Shown: positions 51,197-58,748 of the stretch, piece by piece
How positions within the stretch are numbered: the first letter of the stretch is position 1
How the letters are laid out: every line of letters begins with the position of its first letter
Source of the DNA: UBA4656 sp002405525
Lineage (GTDB): Bacteria; Pseudomonadota; Gammaproteobacteria; Xanthomonadales; Ahniellaceae
Assembly: GCA_036723735.1 (NCBI GenBank)
Contig: DAIMGT010000010.1
Location: 1 to 64,000, forward strand
Reading direction: 5' to 3'
DNA: 64,000 nucleotides
The notes under the pieces: generated by a model
Seen by the model: the letters and a program-made list of their open reading frames with translations, nothing else
What the model was told of the DNA's origin: nothing
Databases searched by the model: none
Made by a program: the position numbers and the translations under genes

Positions 51197-52384
51197 ATGA
51201 GCGTGCGCGAACTTCCCCCCAGCTGGTCCCACGTCGGCCGCCACGGCATGTTCCCTGCGTCCAGCCACGACGATGCGGCCCGTTTCGACTTTCTCGCCAA
51301 CCTGAACGGGTTCCTCAGCGGCCAGGTGCTGCCCAAGGTGCGCGAAGCCTACGAGCAGCGGGCGAGGCCGGCGTTCGAGCAGGCCAACGGACGCCCGCCG
51401 CAGACCCGTCACGAGGTCCGGCGGGCCATGGGTGCCGAGCCGACCTACCAGACCTGGAGCGCCCTGCGCCGTTCGTCGATGGAGATGCGCCAGCAGGCGG
51501 GCCGCTCGCTGGTCCTGCGCCAGTTGGACGTGATCAACCAGCGCGCGGCCGAGATCAACGCCGGGTCGCCGGGCTTGCAGCTCGACCCCTCGGTGAAGGT
51601 GCCGCGCTACGCATCGGCCGTCGACATCCACTGCATGCCCGGCGGATATCACACTGAGCTCGTTCCCGGCGACGTTTCCGCCGGTGCGAACTACGACAGC
51701 GGGATCTTCGCCACCACCGGCGGCATGCTCGGGCGCTTCAACGACGGCGGCGGCCAGGCCGTGGTGGCCTGGTTGCGCCGCGAGCATCCCGACTTCCGTC
51801 CGCGTCGCATCCTCGACATCGGCTGCACCATCGGCCACAACACGGTCCCGCTGGCGCTGGCGTTCCCCGATGCCGAGGTAGTGGCGGTGGACGTCGCCGC
51901 GCCGGTGCTGCGCTACGGGCACGCGCGTGCGAAGTCGATGGGCGCCGGCAACATCACCTTCCGGCAGGCGGACGGCGAGCGACTCGACTATCCCGACGGC
52001 CACTTCGACCTGATCCTGACCAGCATGTTCTGGCACGAGACCAGCGCCACGGCGATGCCGCGCATGCTGCGCGAGATCAATCGCATGCTGTCCCCGGGTG
52101 GACTCACCATCCACCTCGAACAGCCGCAGTACCACGGCATGGACGTCTACGAGCAGTTCATCCGCGACTGGGACGCCTACAACAACAACGAACCGTTCTG
52201 GAGCGTGATGCACGACTACGACCTCAAGGCGATGATGGTCGAGGCCGGCTTCGAGCCTGCGCGATACTTCGAGACCAAGGTGCGCGGGGTGGTCGACCGC
52301 ACCATCTTCCCGGAGGCCGGCACCGACAAGGAGGACTATGGCCGGGCCGCGCTGTGGCCCGCCTTCGGCGCCTGGAAGGCATGA
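51197..52384 (+). CDS. class I SAM-dependent methyltransferase
   Basis: This 395-aa protein has an N-terminal helical region of about 200 residues (FLANLNGFLSGQVLPKVREAYEQRARPAFEQ ...), then a Rossmann methyltransferase domain: RRILDIGCTIGHNTVPLALAFPDAEVVAVDVAAPVLRYG (motif I/II) and FDLILTSMFWHETSATAMPRMLREINRMLSPGG (motifs IV-V). The motif-I sequence DIGCTIGHN is slightly unusual (Thr-Ile instead of Gly-x). The last base pairs overlap the next small gene (ATGA). The substrate is not evident; context suggests a small secreted-enzyme pathway. Confidence 0.85.
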   Translation: MSVRELPPSWSHVGRHGMFPASSHDDAARFDFLANLNGFLSGQVLPKVREAYEQRARPAFEQANGRPPQTRHEVRRAMGAEPTYQTWSALRRSSMEMRQQAGRSLVLRQLDVINQRAAEINAGSPGLQLDPSVKVPRYASAVDIHCMPGGYHTELVPGDVSAGANYDSGIFATTGGMLGRFNDGGGQAVVAWLRREHPDFRPRRILDIGCTIGHNTVPLALAFPDAEVVAVDVAAPVLRYGHARAKSMGAGNITFRQADGERLDYPDGHFDLILTSMFWHETSATAMPRMLREINRMLSPGGLTIHLEQPQYHGMDVYEQFIRDWDAYNNNEPFWSVMHDYDLKAMMVEAGFEPARYFETKVRGVVDRTIFPEAGTDKEDYGRAALWPAFGAWKA

Positions 52385-52755
52385 ACGCCAAGCCGATCGA
52401 CCCGCTGGCCCTGGCCAACGCCAAGGCCAAGGGCAAGCGGCCGTACTTCTTCCGCGACCCCGACGTCGAGCGCGTGCTGTCGATCGCGATGGCGATCGCG
52501 ATGGAACATGCCGTGCCGCGCCAGCGCCTCGATGCGCTGGAGCGCCTGGTCGAGTCCAAGGGTCTGCTCAGCCGCGCCGAACTTGACGCCTATGCGCCCG
52601 GCCCGGATGCCGAGGCCGAACGCACGCGCTGGATGAAGGAGTACATCGCCCGCGTGCTGCGCATCGTGCAGCAGGAGACCGAGGCCGCCGAGCGCGTCGC
52701 CAGCGGCATCGACCAGCCGATGGAGCAGGTGATGGACGAACTGCGACATTCTTGA
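52381..52755 (+). CDS. small hypothetical protein coupled to methyltransferase
   Basis: This 124-aa soluble, mostly helical protein starts at ATG 52381, overlapping the methyltransferase stop (ATGA), so it is translationally coupled. The central stretch (AMEHAVPRQRLDALERLVESKGLLSRAELDAY) faintly resembles the N-terminal helices of nitrile hydratase or thiocyanate hydrolase subunits, but no metal-binding Cys motif is present. It may be a partner subunit of the methyltransferase. The function is not recognised. Confidence 0.7.
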   Translation: MNAKPIDPLALANAKAKGKRPYFFRDPDVERVLSIAMAIAMEHAVPRQRLDALERLVESKGLLSRAELDAYAPGPDAEAERTRWMKEYIARVLRIVQQETEAAERVASGIDQPMEQVMDELRHS

Positions 52756-52962
52756 GCCGCCAGCGGCGACCGGCGGACCGGACCCGCGCCCGCCGGTCCC
52801 CGGGCCCGCGCCCGGCCCGCGCCGCAGTGACCGCGCGGCACTCGGCGCGGCGGCAGCGGATGGTCGGGCGATACGGCGACGGACGCCCGCCATCGGTGCT
52901 CAGTCACTCCTCCCGTTACCACAGCCACCGCAACGCCCGCCCCACGCACGGACCCAACGCGA

Positions 52963-53475
52963 ATGACCGACCTGCGCAAGCATCTGCCCATCCTCGCCCG
53001 CCACGAGGGCGTTTGGGACGGCTGGTATCGCTACTACGATCCCCAGGGCAACCGGATCGACGAACACCGGTCGCGGCTGGTCTGCCGTTTTCCGCACGAC
53101 GGCCCCTGGCCCTACCACCAGACCAATCACTATTCCTGGGCGGACGGCCGCACCGAGGTGCGCGACTTTCCCGCCGGTTACCAGTACGGGCGGGTGATCT
53201 TCGACAACGAGCTGATCACCGGCTGGGCGGCCGAGGTCGGCCTCGACGACTTCCACCGTAGCGTCATGTTGTACTGGGTGCGCAAGGGGGAGCCGGACCT
53301 GTGCCTTTACGAGATGATCCAGATCTCCGACTGCGGCCAGCACCGGCACCGCGTCTGGCACTGGTACAAGCAGGGCCGCATCGTGCAGCGCACCCTGATC
53401 GACGAGACCTTCGTCAGCCGCAACTGGCAGGCGATCTCCGGCCCCAGCTTCGCCGGCGATCCGGTGCCGGCGTAG
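52963..53475 (+). CDS. DUF3598-like protein
   Basis: This 170-aa protein is rich in Trp, Tyr and His with an alternating beta-strand look: HEGVWDGWYRYYDPQGNRIDEHRSRLVCRFP, YHQTNHYSWADGRTEVRDFPAGYQYG, ELITGWAAEVGLDDFHRSVMLYWVRKGEPDLCLYEMIQIS. It resembles the DUF3598 family, thought to share a lipocalin-like barrel. There is no signal peptide, so it is cytoplasmic. It lies 207 bp after the small helical protein and before the nitrilase homologue, same strand. The ligand is unknown. Confidence 0.65.
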   Translation: MTDLRKHLPILARHEGVWDGWYRYYDPQGNRIDEHRSRLVCRFPHDGPWPYHQTNHYSWADGRTEVRDFPAGYQYGRVIFDNELITGWAAEVGLDDFHRSVMLYWVRKGEPDLCLYEMIQISDCGQHRHRVWHWYKQGRIVQRTLIDETFVSRNWQAISGPSFAGDPVPA

Positions 53476-53679
53476 CGGCGATGGCGACCGACCCATGGTG
53501 GGCGCCAGTCACCAGCATCCGGCTCGCACGGCCCGCGGCTGGCCGGTCGCCCTCGCCTGTCCGCCGCGAGCCGGCTGCCGCCGGGCCCGACCCGCGATCA
53601 TCCCGCGAGCGCCCGCCCGATCCGCCCGGTGCGCTCCGTCCGGCTGGCGCGTTCCCTACATTCCTGCGAGGCCCTGACG

Positions 53680-54807
53680 ATGTCGAGTGAACGACGTGAT
53701 TTCCTTCTGGGGGCGGCCGGGCTGGCCGCGTTCGGCACGCTCGCCTCCAGGGCCGGCGAAGCGGCGATGGGCAAGGGGCCGGACGCGCTAGGGCTGCGTG
53801 ACGACGGTACCTACGACACGGTCGAGTTGGCCAAGCCGGCGTGGACGCTCGGGGTGATGCAGTCGCGGGTGCGCACCTTCGACGCCGATGACTGGAAGGC
53901 AGGCCTGCAGTCGAACCTCGACCACATGCTGACCCTGATCGACAAGGCGTTCTACTACGGCGCGCGGCCCGACCTGCTGTTCTTCCACGAGTTCCCACTC
54001 TCGGGCTGGCGCCGCTGGACGCGCGAGGAAGTGCTGCGTTTCGCGATCGAGATCCCGGGCCCGGAAACGGAAGCCATCGCGAAGAAGGCGCGAGAGTACG
54101 GCGCCTGGATCGTGTTCGGCGCCTACGCCCGCGACAAGGACTGGCCGGGGCACGTGCTGTCGATCACCAGCGTGATGAGTGATCGCGGCGAGATCGTCGA
54201 CAAGCACTGGAAGGCGCGCAACATCAAGGGCGTTTTTCCGGGCTTCGAGCTGTTCACCACCACCGTGTACGACGTGCTCGACCGCTACGTGGAGATGTAC
54301 GGGCGCGACGCCGTCATCCCCGTCACGCGCACGCCGTTGGGCAACCTGTGCACCAGTTCCATTCAGCGCGAACCCGAGCTCTTCCGCGCCATGGCCTTCA
54401 AGGGCGCGGAAGTGATCCTTCGCACCGCTTCCGGCGGCTTCACGCCGATGGACATCGCCGCGACCAGCCTCTATAACGGCACCTACACCGCGATCGTCAA
54501 CAACTCGGTGTCGCCCGACAACGGCCTGTTCTTCGACGACGCCGGCAGCGGCGGCACCGCGGTCTACGGCCCCGACGGCCGCGCCATCGCGGAAGCCGAC
54601 GGCAAGGAGGAGCAGCTCGTCGTCGCGCGCATCCCGATCGCCGATCTGCGCGCGCGCAAGCGCCAGCCGGTGGTCCACATGGACCTGTACCGCGACGTCT
54701 TCGACGCGTATCGCAGCCGGTACGCGCCCAACCTGTGGGCCGAGCGCGTGCCGGACTCGCTGGAGGACGCGGCCGTCTTCCTCAAGGACAAGTCGCGCTG
54801 GCGCTGA
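53680..54807 (+). CDS. nitrilase-superfamily hydrolase with Tat-like signal
   Basis: This 375-aa carbon-nitrogen hydrolase homologue starts at ATG 53680 with MSSERRDFLLGAAGLAAFGTLASRAGEAA, a twin-arginine-type leader. Catalytic residues: Glu in LLFFHEFPLSGW, Lys in DKHWKARNIKG, and Cys in LGNLCTSSIQREPELFRAMAFKGAEVILR, where the usual ICYD-x-x-FPE is altered to LCTSSIQREPE. An export signal on a nitrilase is uncommon. Together with the amine oxidase it suggests periplasmic processing of a nitrogenous compound. An upstream in-frame ATG (53629) adds 17 unlikely residues. Confidence 0.83.
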   Translation: MSSERRDFLLGAAGLAAFGTLASRAGEAAMGKGPDALGLRDDGTYDTVELAKPAWTLGVMQSRVRTFDADDWKAGLQSNLDHMLTLIDKAFYYGARPDLLFFHEFPLSGWRRWTREEVLRFAIEIPGPETEAIAKKAREYGAWIVFGAYARDKDWPGHVLSITSVMSDRGEIVDKHWKARNIKGVFPGFELFTTTVYDVLDRYVEMYGRDAVIPVTRTPLGNLCTSSIQREPELFRAMAFKGAEVILRTASGGFTPMDIAATSLYNGTYTAIVNNSVSPDNGLFFDDAGSGGTAVYGPDGRAIAEADGKEEQLVVARIPIADLRARKRQPVVHMDLYRDVFDAYRSRYAPNLWAERVPDSLEDAAVFLKDKSRWR

Positions 54808-54831
54808 GCGGGCCCACGCGGTGCTCGGCGC

Positions 54832-55839
54832 TCACCAGCCGAAGTGCACGCGCTCGTTGCGCTGCGCCACGCCGGCCTGGAACCAGCCGAGGTTGATCCC
54901 CAGGCGCGTGCCGCCGGGCTCGTTCCAGGTGTAGGCGATGGTCTTGCCGGTGGCGTCGTCGATCACGCCGAACTTGAGGATCGGCGTGCGGGTGCTCTGG
55001 TAGGTCAGGCGGGCGAGTTCGATCGTGTAGCCGACCGGCTTGCCCTCGGCGTCGAGCACCTGCACGCGGTCGCCTTCGTTGTGCATCAAGATGCCGCGCA
55101 TGCCGATCCAGTCCTTCGAGTCCGCCGGCGCGTCCTTGCCGCCGCGCTTGATCGCCGCCCAGCCTTCGAAGTAACGCACCTTGCGGTTCCTGTGCGGGAT
55201 GCCGTCGCGGTTGCCGAACACGGGGCTTCCCTCGACGTCCTTCGCCACGTCGCTGATCCACAGTTCATCCGGCGACAGGCGCAGCGTGTCGTTGACGATG
55301 ATCGTCTTGCCGAGGCGCTGCGAGTGGAAGCGGCAGGCGTCGGCGTCCATCGACCCTGCGAAGTGGTCCACCTGCAGGGTCCAGTACACCTCGCAGCCGG
55401 GTCGGCTTTCCAGCGCGTCCATCGACAGGCCGTCGAGCAGCGCCGGCTCGCGCCACGCGCCGGCGTACTTCGCCTCGTCCTTGAACGAGTGGATCGTCAA
55501 CTGGATCGCGCCGCGCGCTTCGTTCTTCGAGAACGCATACAGCCGCTGGCGGTAGACCCTGGACGGATCGTCGTCCAGGGTCTGGCGCACGAAGAACACG
55601 TGCTCGCTGACAGTCGGCACCGACACCGGCACGAAGACGTGGTGGATGCGCTCGATGGGTTTTTCGCGCTTCTCGACCGTGGCCTGCTGCCAGTGCTGCT
55701 CGTGGTTGTCCCACTCGCCGGGGAACCAGGCGAGCAGCAGGGCGAGCTGCTGGTCGAGGTCGGGCGTGGCGGGCGCGGGCTGCGCCGCCGTGGCGGGCAG
55801 GGCGGCAAGCAGCAACGCGGCGAGGATGGGGCTGCGCAT
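54832..55839 (-). CDS. secreted CpcT/CpeT-family protein
   Basis: This 335-aa protein has a signal peptide (MRSPILAALLLAALPATAA). The region from about residue 30 (LALLLAWFPGEWDNHEQHWQQ) through HHVFVPVSVPTVSEHVFFVRQTLDDDPSRVYRQRLYAFS and RPGCEVYWTLQVDHFAGSMDADACRF resembles CpcT/CpeT, the lipocalin-fold phycobilin lyase family, which also has non-cyanobacterial members of unknown role. The C-terminal about 100 residues (GMRGILMHNEGDRVQVLDAEGKPVGYTIELARL) extend beyond cyanobacterial CpeT. It is convergent with the nitrilase gene, 25 bp apart. Confidence 0.72.
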   Translation of the reverse strand: MRSPILAALLLAALPATAAQPAPATPDLDQQLALLLAWFPGEWDNHEQHWQQATVEKREKPIERIHHVFVPVSVPTVSEHVFFVRQTLDDDPSRVYRQRLYAFSKNEARGAIQLTIHSFKDEAKYAGAWREPALLDGLSMDALESRPGCEVYWTLQVDHFAGSMDADACRFHSQRLGKTIIVNDTLRLSPDELWISDVAKDVEGSPVFGNRDGIPHRNRKVRYFEGWAAIKRGGKDAPADSKDWIGMRGILMHNEGDRVQVLDAEGKPVGYTIELARLTYQSTRTPILKFGVIDDATGKTIAYTWNEPGGTRLGINLGWFQAGVAQRNERVHFGW

Positions 55840-55892
55840 GGTGGCCTCCGGTGCGGAAGCACGAAGCGGGCGGTCGCGAGCTGCGCTCGGTC

Positions 55893-57014
55893 CTACAGGG
55901 GGAAGCGCTGGGTGGAGAGAATCGCGTCGGTGGATTCGCCGATGCCTTCGAGGCGCGGGTCGATGCGGCCGGGCTCCTCGCGGAAGCGGATCGGGATGCC
56001 GAGGTGGGTGCCGCCCGACGCGTCGGTGAACACCATGCCGCGGGCCTGCGTGTGGGGATCGGACAACGCCTCGGTGAGCGTCTTCACCGGCGCCCAGCAG
56101 ACGTCCAGCGGGGCGAGGAAGGCGCACCAGTGCGCGAGCGGCTCGCGCGCGAAGGTCTGCGCGAGAAAGGCCTTCGCCGGATCCTGGGCGGGCCCCGGCG
56201 GCTGATGGCAGAGCACGCCGAGGTCGGGTCGCCCGAGGGCGCCGAACAGCGCATCGGCGAACTTGTGCTCGGCGCCGCCGAGCGCCAGCCAGCGACCGTC
56301 CGCGCAGCGGTACAGCCGGTACATCGCGTTGCCGCCCCAGGAGCGCTCGTGCGCCACCACCGGGTCGCGCCGCTCGGCGAACGGCGGGCCGACCACGTTC
56401 GGCAGCCACGCCATCAGCGCGTCCTGCATCGACAGGTCGATGCAGTCGCCGCGGCCGGTGCGTTCGCGCCGGTAGAGCGCCATCAGGATGCCGGCCAGCG
56501 CCATCAGCGAGCCCGCCATGTCGGCCACCGGCATGTGCGGCTGGGCCGGCGTGCCGTCGGGCGCGAGGTTGAGCGAGACCACGCCGGCATCGGCCTGCAT
56601 CGCGAGGTCGTGCGCGGGCCGGCCGGCCTTCGGCCCGTCCTGCCCGAAGGCGCTGATCGAGCAATAGACGAGCCGCGGATTGCGGGCGGACAGCGCGTCG
56701 TAGTCGATGCCCAGGCGCTTCGCCACGCCGGGCCGGAAGGCTTCGACGAACACGTCGGCCTCGTCGGCCAGCGCGAGCAGCACCGCGTGGTGGTCGGGCC
56801 GCTTGAGATCGAGCGCGACGCAACGCTTGCCGCGGTGGGTGTTGCGGAACCAGGTGCTGAAGCCGGCCTGCTTCAGGCCCACCTCGCGCACCGGCTCGCC
56901 GCCGGGGGATTCGACCTTGAGCACCGTGGCGCCATGGTCGGCCATCATCATGGTGAGGTGCGGGCCGGGGAGGAACAGCGAGAGGTCGAGGACCTTGACG
57001 CCTTGGAGCTTCAT
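55893..57014 (-). CDS. CaiB/BaiF family III CoA-transferase (1)
   Basis: This 373-aa family III CoA-transferase moves CoA between carboxylic acids. VKVLDLSLFLPGPHLTMMMADHGATVLKVESPGG is the N-terminal signature. The catalytic Asp is expected in PAHDLAMQADAGVVSLNLAPDG. RPDHHAVLLALADEADVFVEAFRPGVAKRLGIDYDAL is typical. Start ATG 57014 (MKLQGVKVLDL) is chosen because the frame upstream runs through a heptamer repeat encoding ANGEWRM / RHSPFAIR, not protein. It is part of the minus-strand CoA catabolic set. Confidence 0.88.
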   Translation of the reverse strand: MKLQGVKVLDLSLFLPGPHLTMMMADHGATVLKVESPGGEPVREVGLKQAGFSTWFRNTHRGKRCVALDLKRPDHHAVLLALADEADVFVEAFRPGVAKRLGIDYDALSARNPRLVYCSISAFGQDGPKAGRPAHDLAMQADAGVVSLNLAPDGTPAQPHMPVADMAGSLMALAGILMALYRRERTGRGDCIDLSMQDALMAWLPNVVGPPFAERRDPVVAHERSWGGNAMYRLYRCADGRWLALGGAEHKFADALFGALGRPDLGVLCHQPPGPAQDPAKAFLAQTFAREPLAHWCAFLAPLDVCWAPVKTLTEALSDPHTQARGMVFTDASGGTHLGIPIRFREEPGRIDPRLEGIGESTDAILSTQRFPL

Positions 57015-57041
57015 GCAAGCCCCCGCGCGTTCGCCATGCGA

Positions 57042-57138
57042 GCGAATGGCGAATGGCGAATGGCGAATGGCAAGCGGGCGCCGCGCCGCTTGGGTGGGGT
57101 CCGGCTCTCCCATTCGCCATTCGCCATTCGCCATTCGC
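57042..57138. repeat. inverted heptamer-array element 1
   Basis: (GCGAATG)x4 at 57042-57069 and its exact inverse (CATTCGC)x4 at 57111-57138 flank a 41-bp spacer, giving a perfect 28-bp stem. It fills most of the 127-bp gap between the two CoA-transferase genes and starts 28 bp upstream of the ATG of the first. In inverted orientation the inner border next to the first array (GGCGAATGGCAAGCG) matches the inner border of element 2. Confidence 0.92.
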
Positions 57139-57141
57139 CGC

Positions 57142-58356
57142 TCATATCGCGCCCGCCTCCCGCAACCCCAAAATCTCCGCCTCGCTGTAGCCCACCTCGC
57201 GCAGCAGCGCGTCGCCGTCGTGGCCCACCGGCGGGCAGGCGCGTCCGTCGAGCCGCCGGCCGTCGAGCTTGATCGGGTTGCGCAGCAGCTTCTGCGGCCC
57301 GGCGGGATGCGCGACGTCCTGCACCATGCCGATGCGCTCGACGTACGGGTTGTGCAAGGCCTGGCGCAGGTCGAACACCGGCGCGATGGGGATCCGGCCG
57401 GCGAACGTCGCCGTCCAGTGCGCCGTCGCCTGCGCCATCAGGGCCTCGTCCACCAGCGGCGTCAGCGCCTCGCGGTTCGCGCGCCTTGCGGCGAAGTCGA
57501 CGAAGCGCGGATCACGCGCCAGCGCGGGCCGTTCGATGCCGACCACGAAGTCCTGCCAGAACTTGTCCAGCATGCACATCACCATCACCCAGCCGTCGGC
57601 CGTGCGATACAGCTGGCAGGGGACGGTGCCCGGGTGCGCCGAGCGCGGCAGGCGCGTGGTCTCGTGGCCGGCGTTGAGGAACCAGGTCGCGGGATAGGAC
57701 AACTGGTGCAGGGCCACGTCGAACAGCGACACGTCGACATCGCGGCCGCGGCCGGTGCGCAGCGCGCCGATGATCGCCGCCAGCAGGCCCATCGCCGTGA
57801 CCGCGCCGGTCATGAAATCCACCATCGACAGCCCGAAGCGCGCGGGCGGGCCCTGCGGTTCGCCGGTCAACGACATGAAGCCCGCCTCGGCCTGCATCAG
57901 GTAGTCGTAGCCCGGCCAGGCCGCGCGCTCGTTGTCGCGCCCATAGGCCGACAGGTGCGCGCAGACGATCGCCGGCTTGATCGCGCCCAGCGCCGCGTAG
58001 TCGAGGCGCAACTTCGCCGGCTGGTCGCCGCGCAGGTTGTTCATCACCGCGTCCGCGGTGGCGACCAGGCGCTCGAAGGCTTCCCGGCCGCGCGGATGCT
58101 TGAGGTCGATCCGGATCGAGCGCTTGTTGAGGTTGAAGGTCTGGAAGAACTGGCTGTCGCCGTCGCCGAGGAAATGCGGGCCCGTGGCGCGCGACACATC
58201 GCCGCCCGGTGGCGATTCGACCTTGATCACCTCGGCGCCGAGGTCGGCGAGGTGCATCGAGCCGTAAGGCCCGGCGCCGTACTGCTCGACGGCGAGGATG
58301 CGCAGGCCGGAGAGCGGCAAATGGCGAATGGCGAATGGCGAATGGCCATCGTTCAT
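57142..58356 (-). CDS. CaiB/BaiF family III CoA-transferase (2)
   Basis: This second family III CoA-transferase is up to 404 aa. LSGLRILAVEQYGAGPYGSMHLADLGAEVIKVESPPGG is the N-terminus, and the catalytic Asp lies in GYDYLMQAEAGFMSLTGEPQG. ATG 58356 overlaps the stop of the four-helix-bundle gene (ATGA), but its first 12 residues (MNDGHSPFAIRH) are encoded by a heptamer array. The likelier original start is TTG 58320, giving (M)PLSGLRILAVEQ. The two transferases differ throughout and are not a recent duplication. A role in activating a dicarboxylate or methyl-branched acid is plausible. Confidence 0.86.
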   Translation of the reverse strand: MNDGHSPFAIRHLPLSGLRILAVEQYGAGPYGSMHLADLGAEVIKVESPPGGDVSRATGPHFLGDGDSQFFQTFNLNKRSIRIDLKHPRGREAFERLVATADAVMNNLRGDQPAKLRLDYAALGAIKPAIVCAHLSAYGRDNERAAWPGYDYLMQAEAGFMSLTGEPQGPPARFGLSMVDFMTGAVTAMGLLAAIIGALRTGRGRDVDVSLFDVALHQLSYPATWFLNAGHETTRLPRSAHPGTVPCQLYRTADGWVMVMCMLDKFWQDFVVGIERPALARDPRFVDFAARRANREALTPLVDEALMAQATAHWTATFAGRIPIAPVFDLRQALHNPYVERIGMVQDVAHPAGPQKLLRNPIKLDGRRLDGRACPPVGHDGDALLREVGYSEAEILGLREAGAI

Positions 58357-58748
58357 GACGTGCCTCGGGACTTCATCAATCCATTGATCAGCTTGATGCA
58401 GGTAGCCATACGCTCCAGCATTGCCGAGGATGGCTTGCACAGCGTCAGGTCGCGGGCAAGCCACAGCTGGGTGTCAAGCTCGATCAGCGAACCCCTCGCA
58501 ATCGTCAGGTAGCGCCTGAACTCAACGCCCTTGCCCCGCGATGCACCCTCGGCGATGTTCGACGCCACCGACACCGCCGATCTGCGCATCTGCGAGATCA
58601 ATCCCCATCGCTCGCCGTCCGGCATCTCACGCGTCAGGACATAGACCTCGCGCGCCAGACGCATGGCCTCCTGCCATGCTTCGAGATCGTAGTGCGTCAG
58701 TCGCAGTCGAGTGCGCTTGCTATTCGCCATTCGCCATTCGCCATTCGC
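58317..58748. mobile_element. inverted heptamer-array element 2 carrying a four-helix-bundle gene
   Basis: The left end is a degenerate GCAAATG copy then (GCGAATG)x3 (58324-58344). The right end is TATTCGC then (CATTCGC)x3 (58728-58748). The enclosed 376 bp holds only the four-helix-bundle gene, whose ATG lies in the right array and whose stop lies 8 bp from the left array. The right array also abuts the stop codon of the acyl-CoA dehydrogenase gene, and the left array touches the start of CoA-transferase 2. This looks like an insertion between two operon genes. No transposase is present. Confidence 0.65.
58353..58730 (-). CDS. four-helix-bundle protein (23S rRNA IVP / Avd-like)
   Basis: This 125-aa protein of the four-helix-bundle family includes S23/IVP proteins encoded in rRNA intervening sequences and is related in fold to Avd of diversity-generating retroelements. 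LEAWQEAMRLAREVYVLTREMPDGERWGLISQMRRSAVSVASNIAEGASRGKGVEFRRYLTIARGSLIELDTQLWLAR is the family signature. Basic faces suggest nucleic-acid binding. The first four residues (MANS) come from the flanking heptamer array, and no SD is present. No reverse transcriptase or variable repeat was found nearby. Confidence 0.85.
   Translation of the reverse strand: MANSKRTRLRLTHYDLEAWQEAMRLAREVYVLTREMPDGERWGLISQMRRSAVSVASNIAEGASRGKGVEFRRYLTIARGSLIELDTQLWLARDLTLCKPSSAMLERMATCIKLINGLMKSRGTS

Noticed and set aside
56976..57134. Extended N-terminus MANGEWRMGEPDP... of CoA-transferase 1
   Set aside because: Encoded by heptamer repeat DNA; similarity to the family begins at ATG 57014.
57042..57138. CRISPR array at the heptamer repeats
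   Set aside because: Units are 7 nt, contiguous, without spacers and arranged as inverted blocks; no cas genes.
58353..58730. Diversity-generating retroelement (Avd-like protein)
   Set aside because: No reverse transcriptase, template repeat or variable repeat in the window; only the small bundle protein is present.
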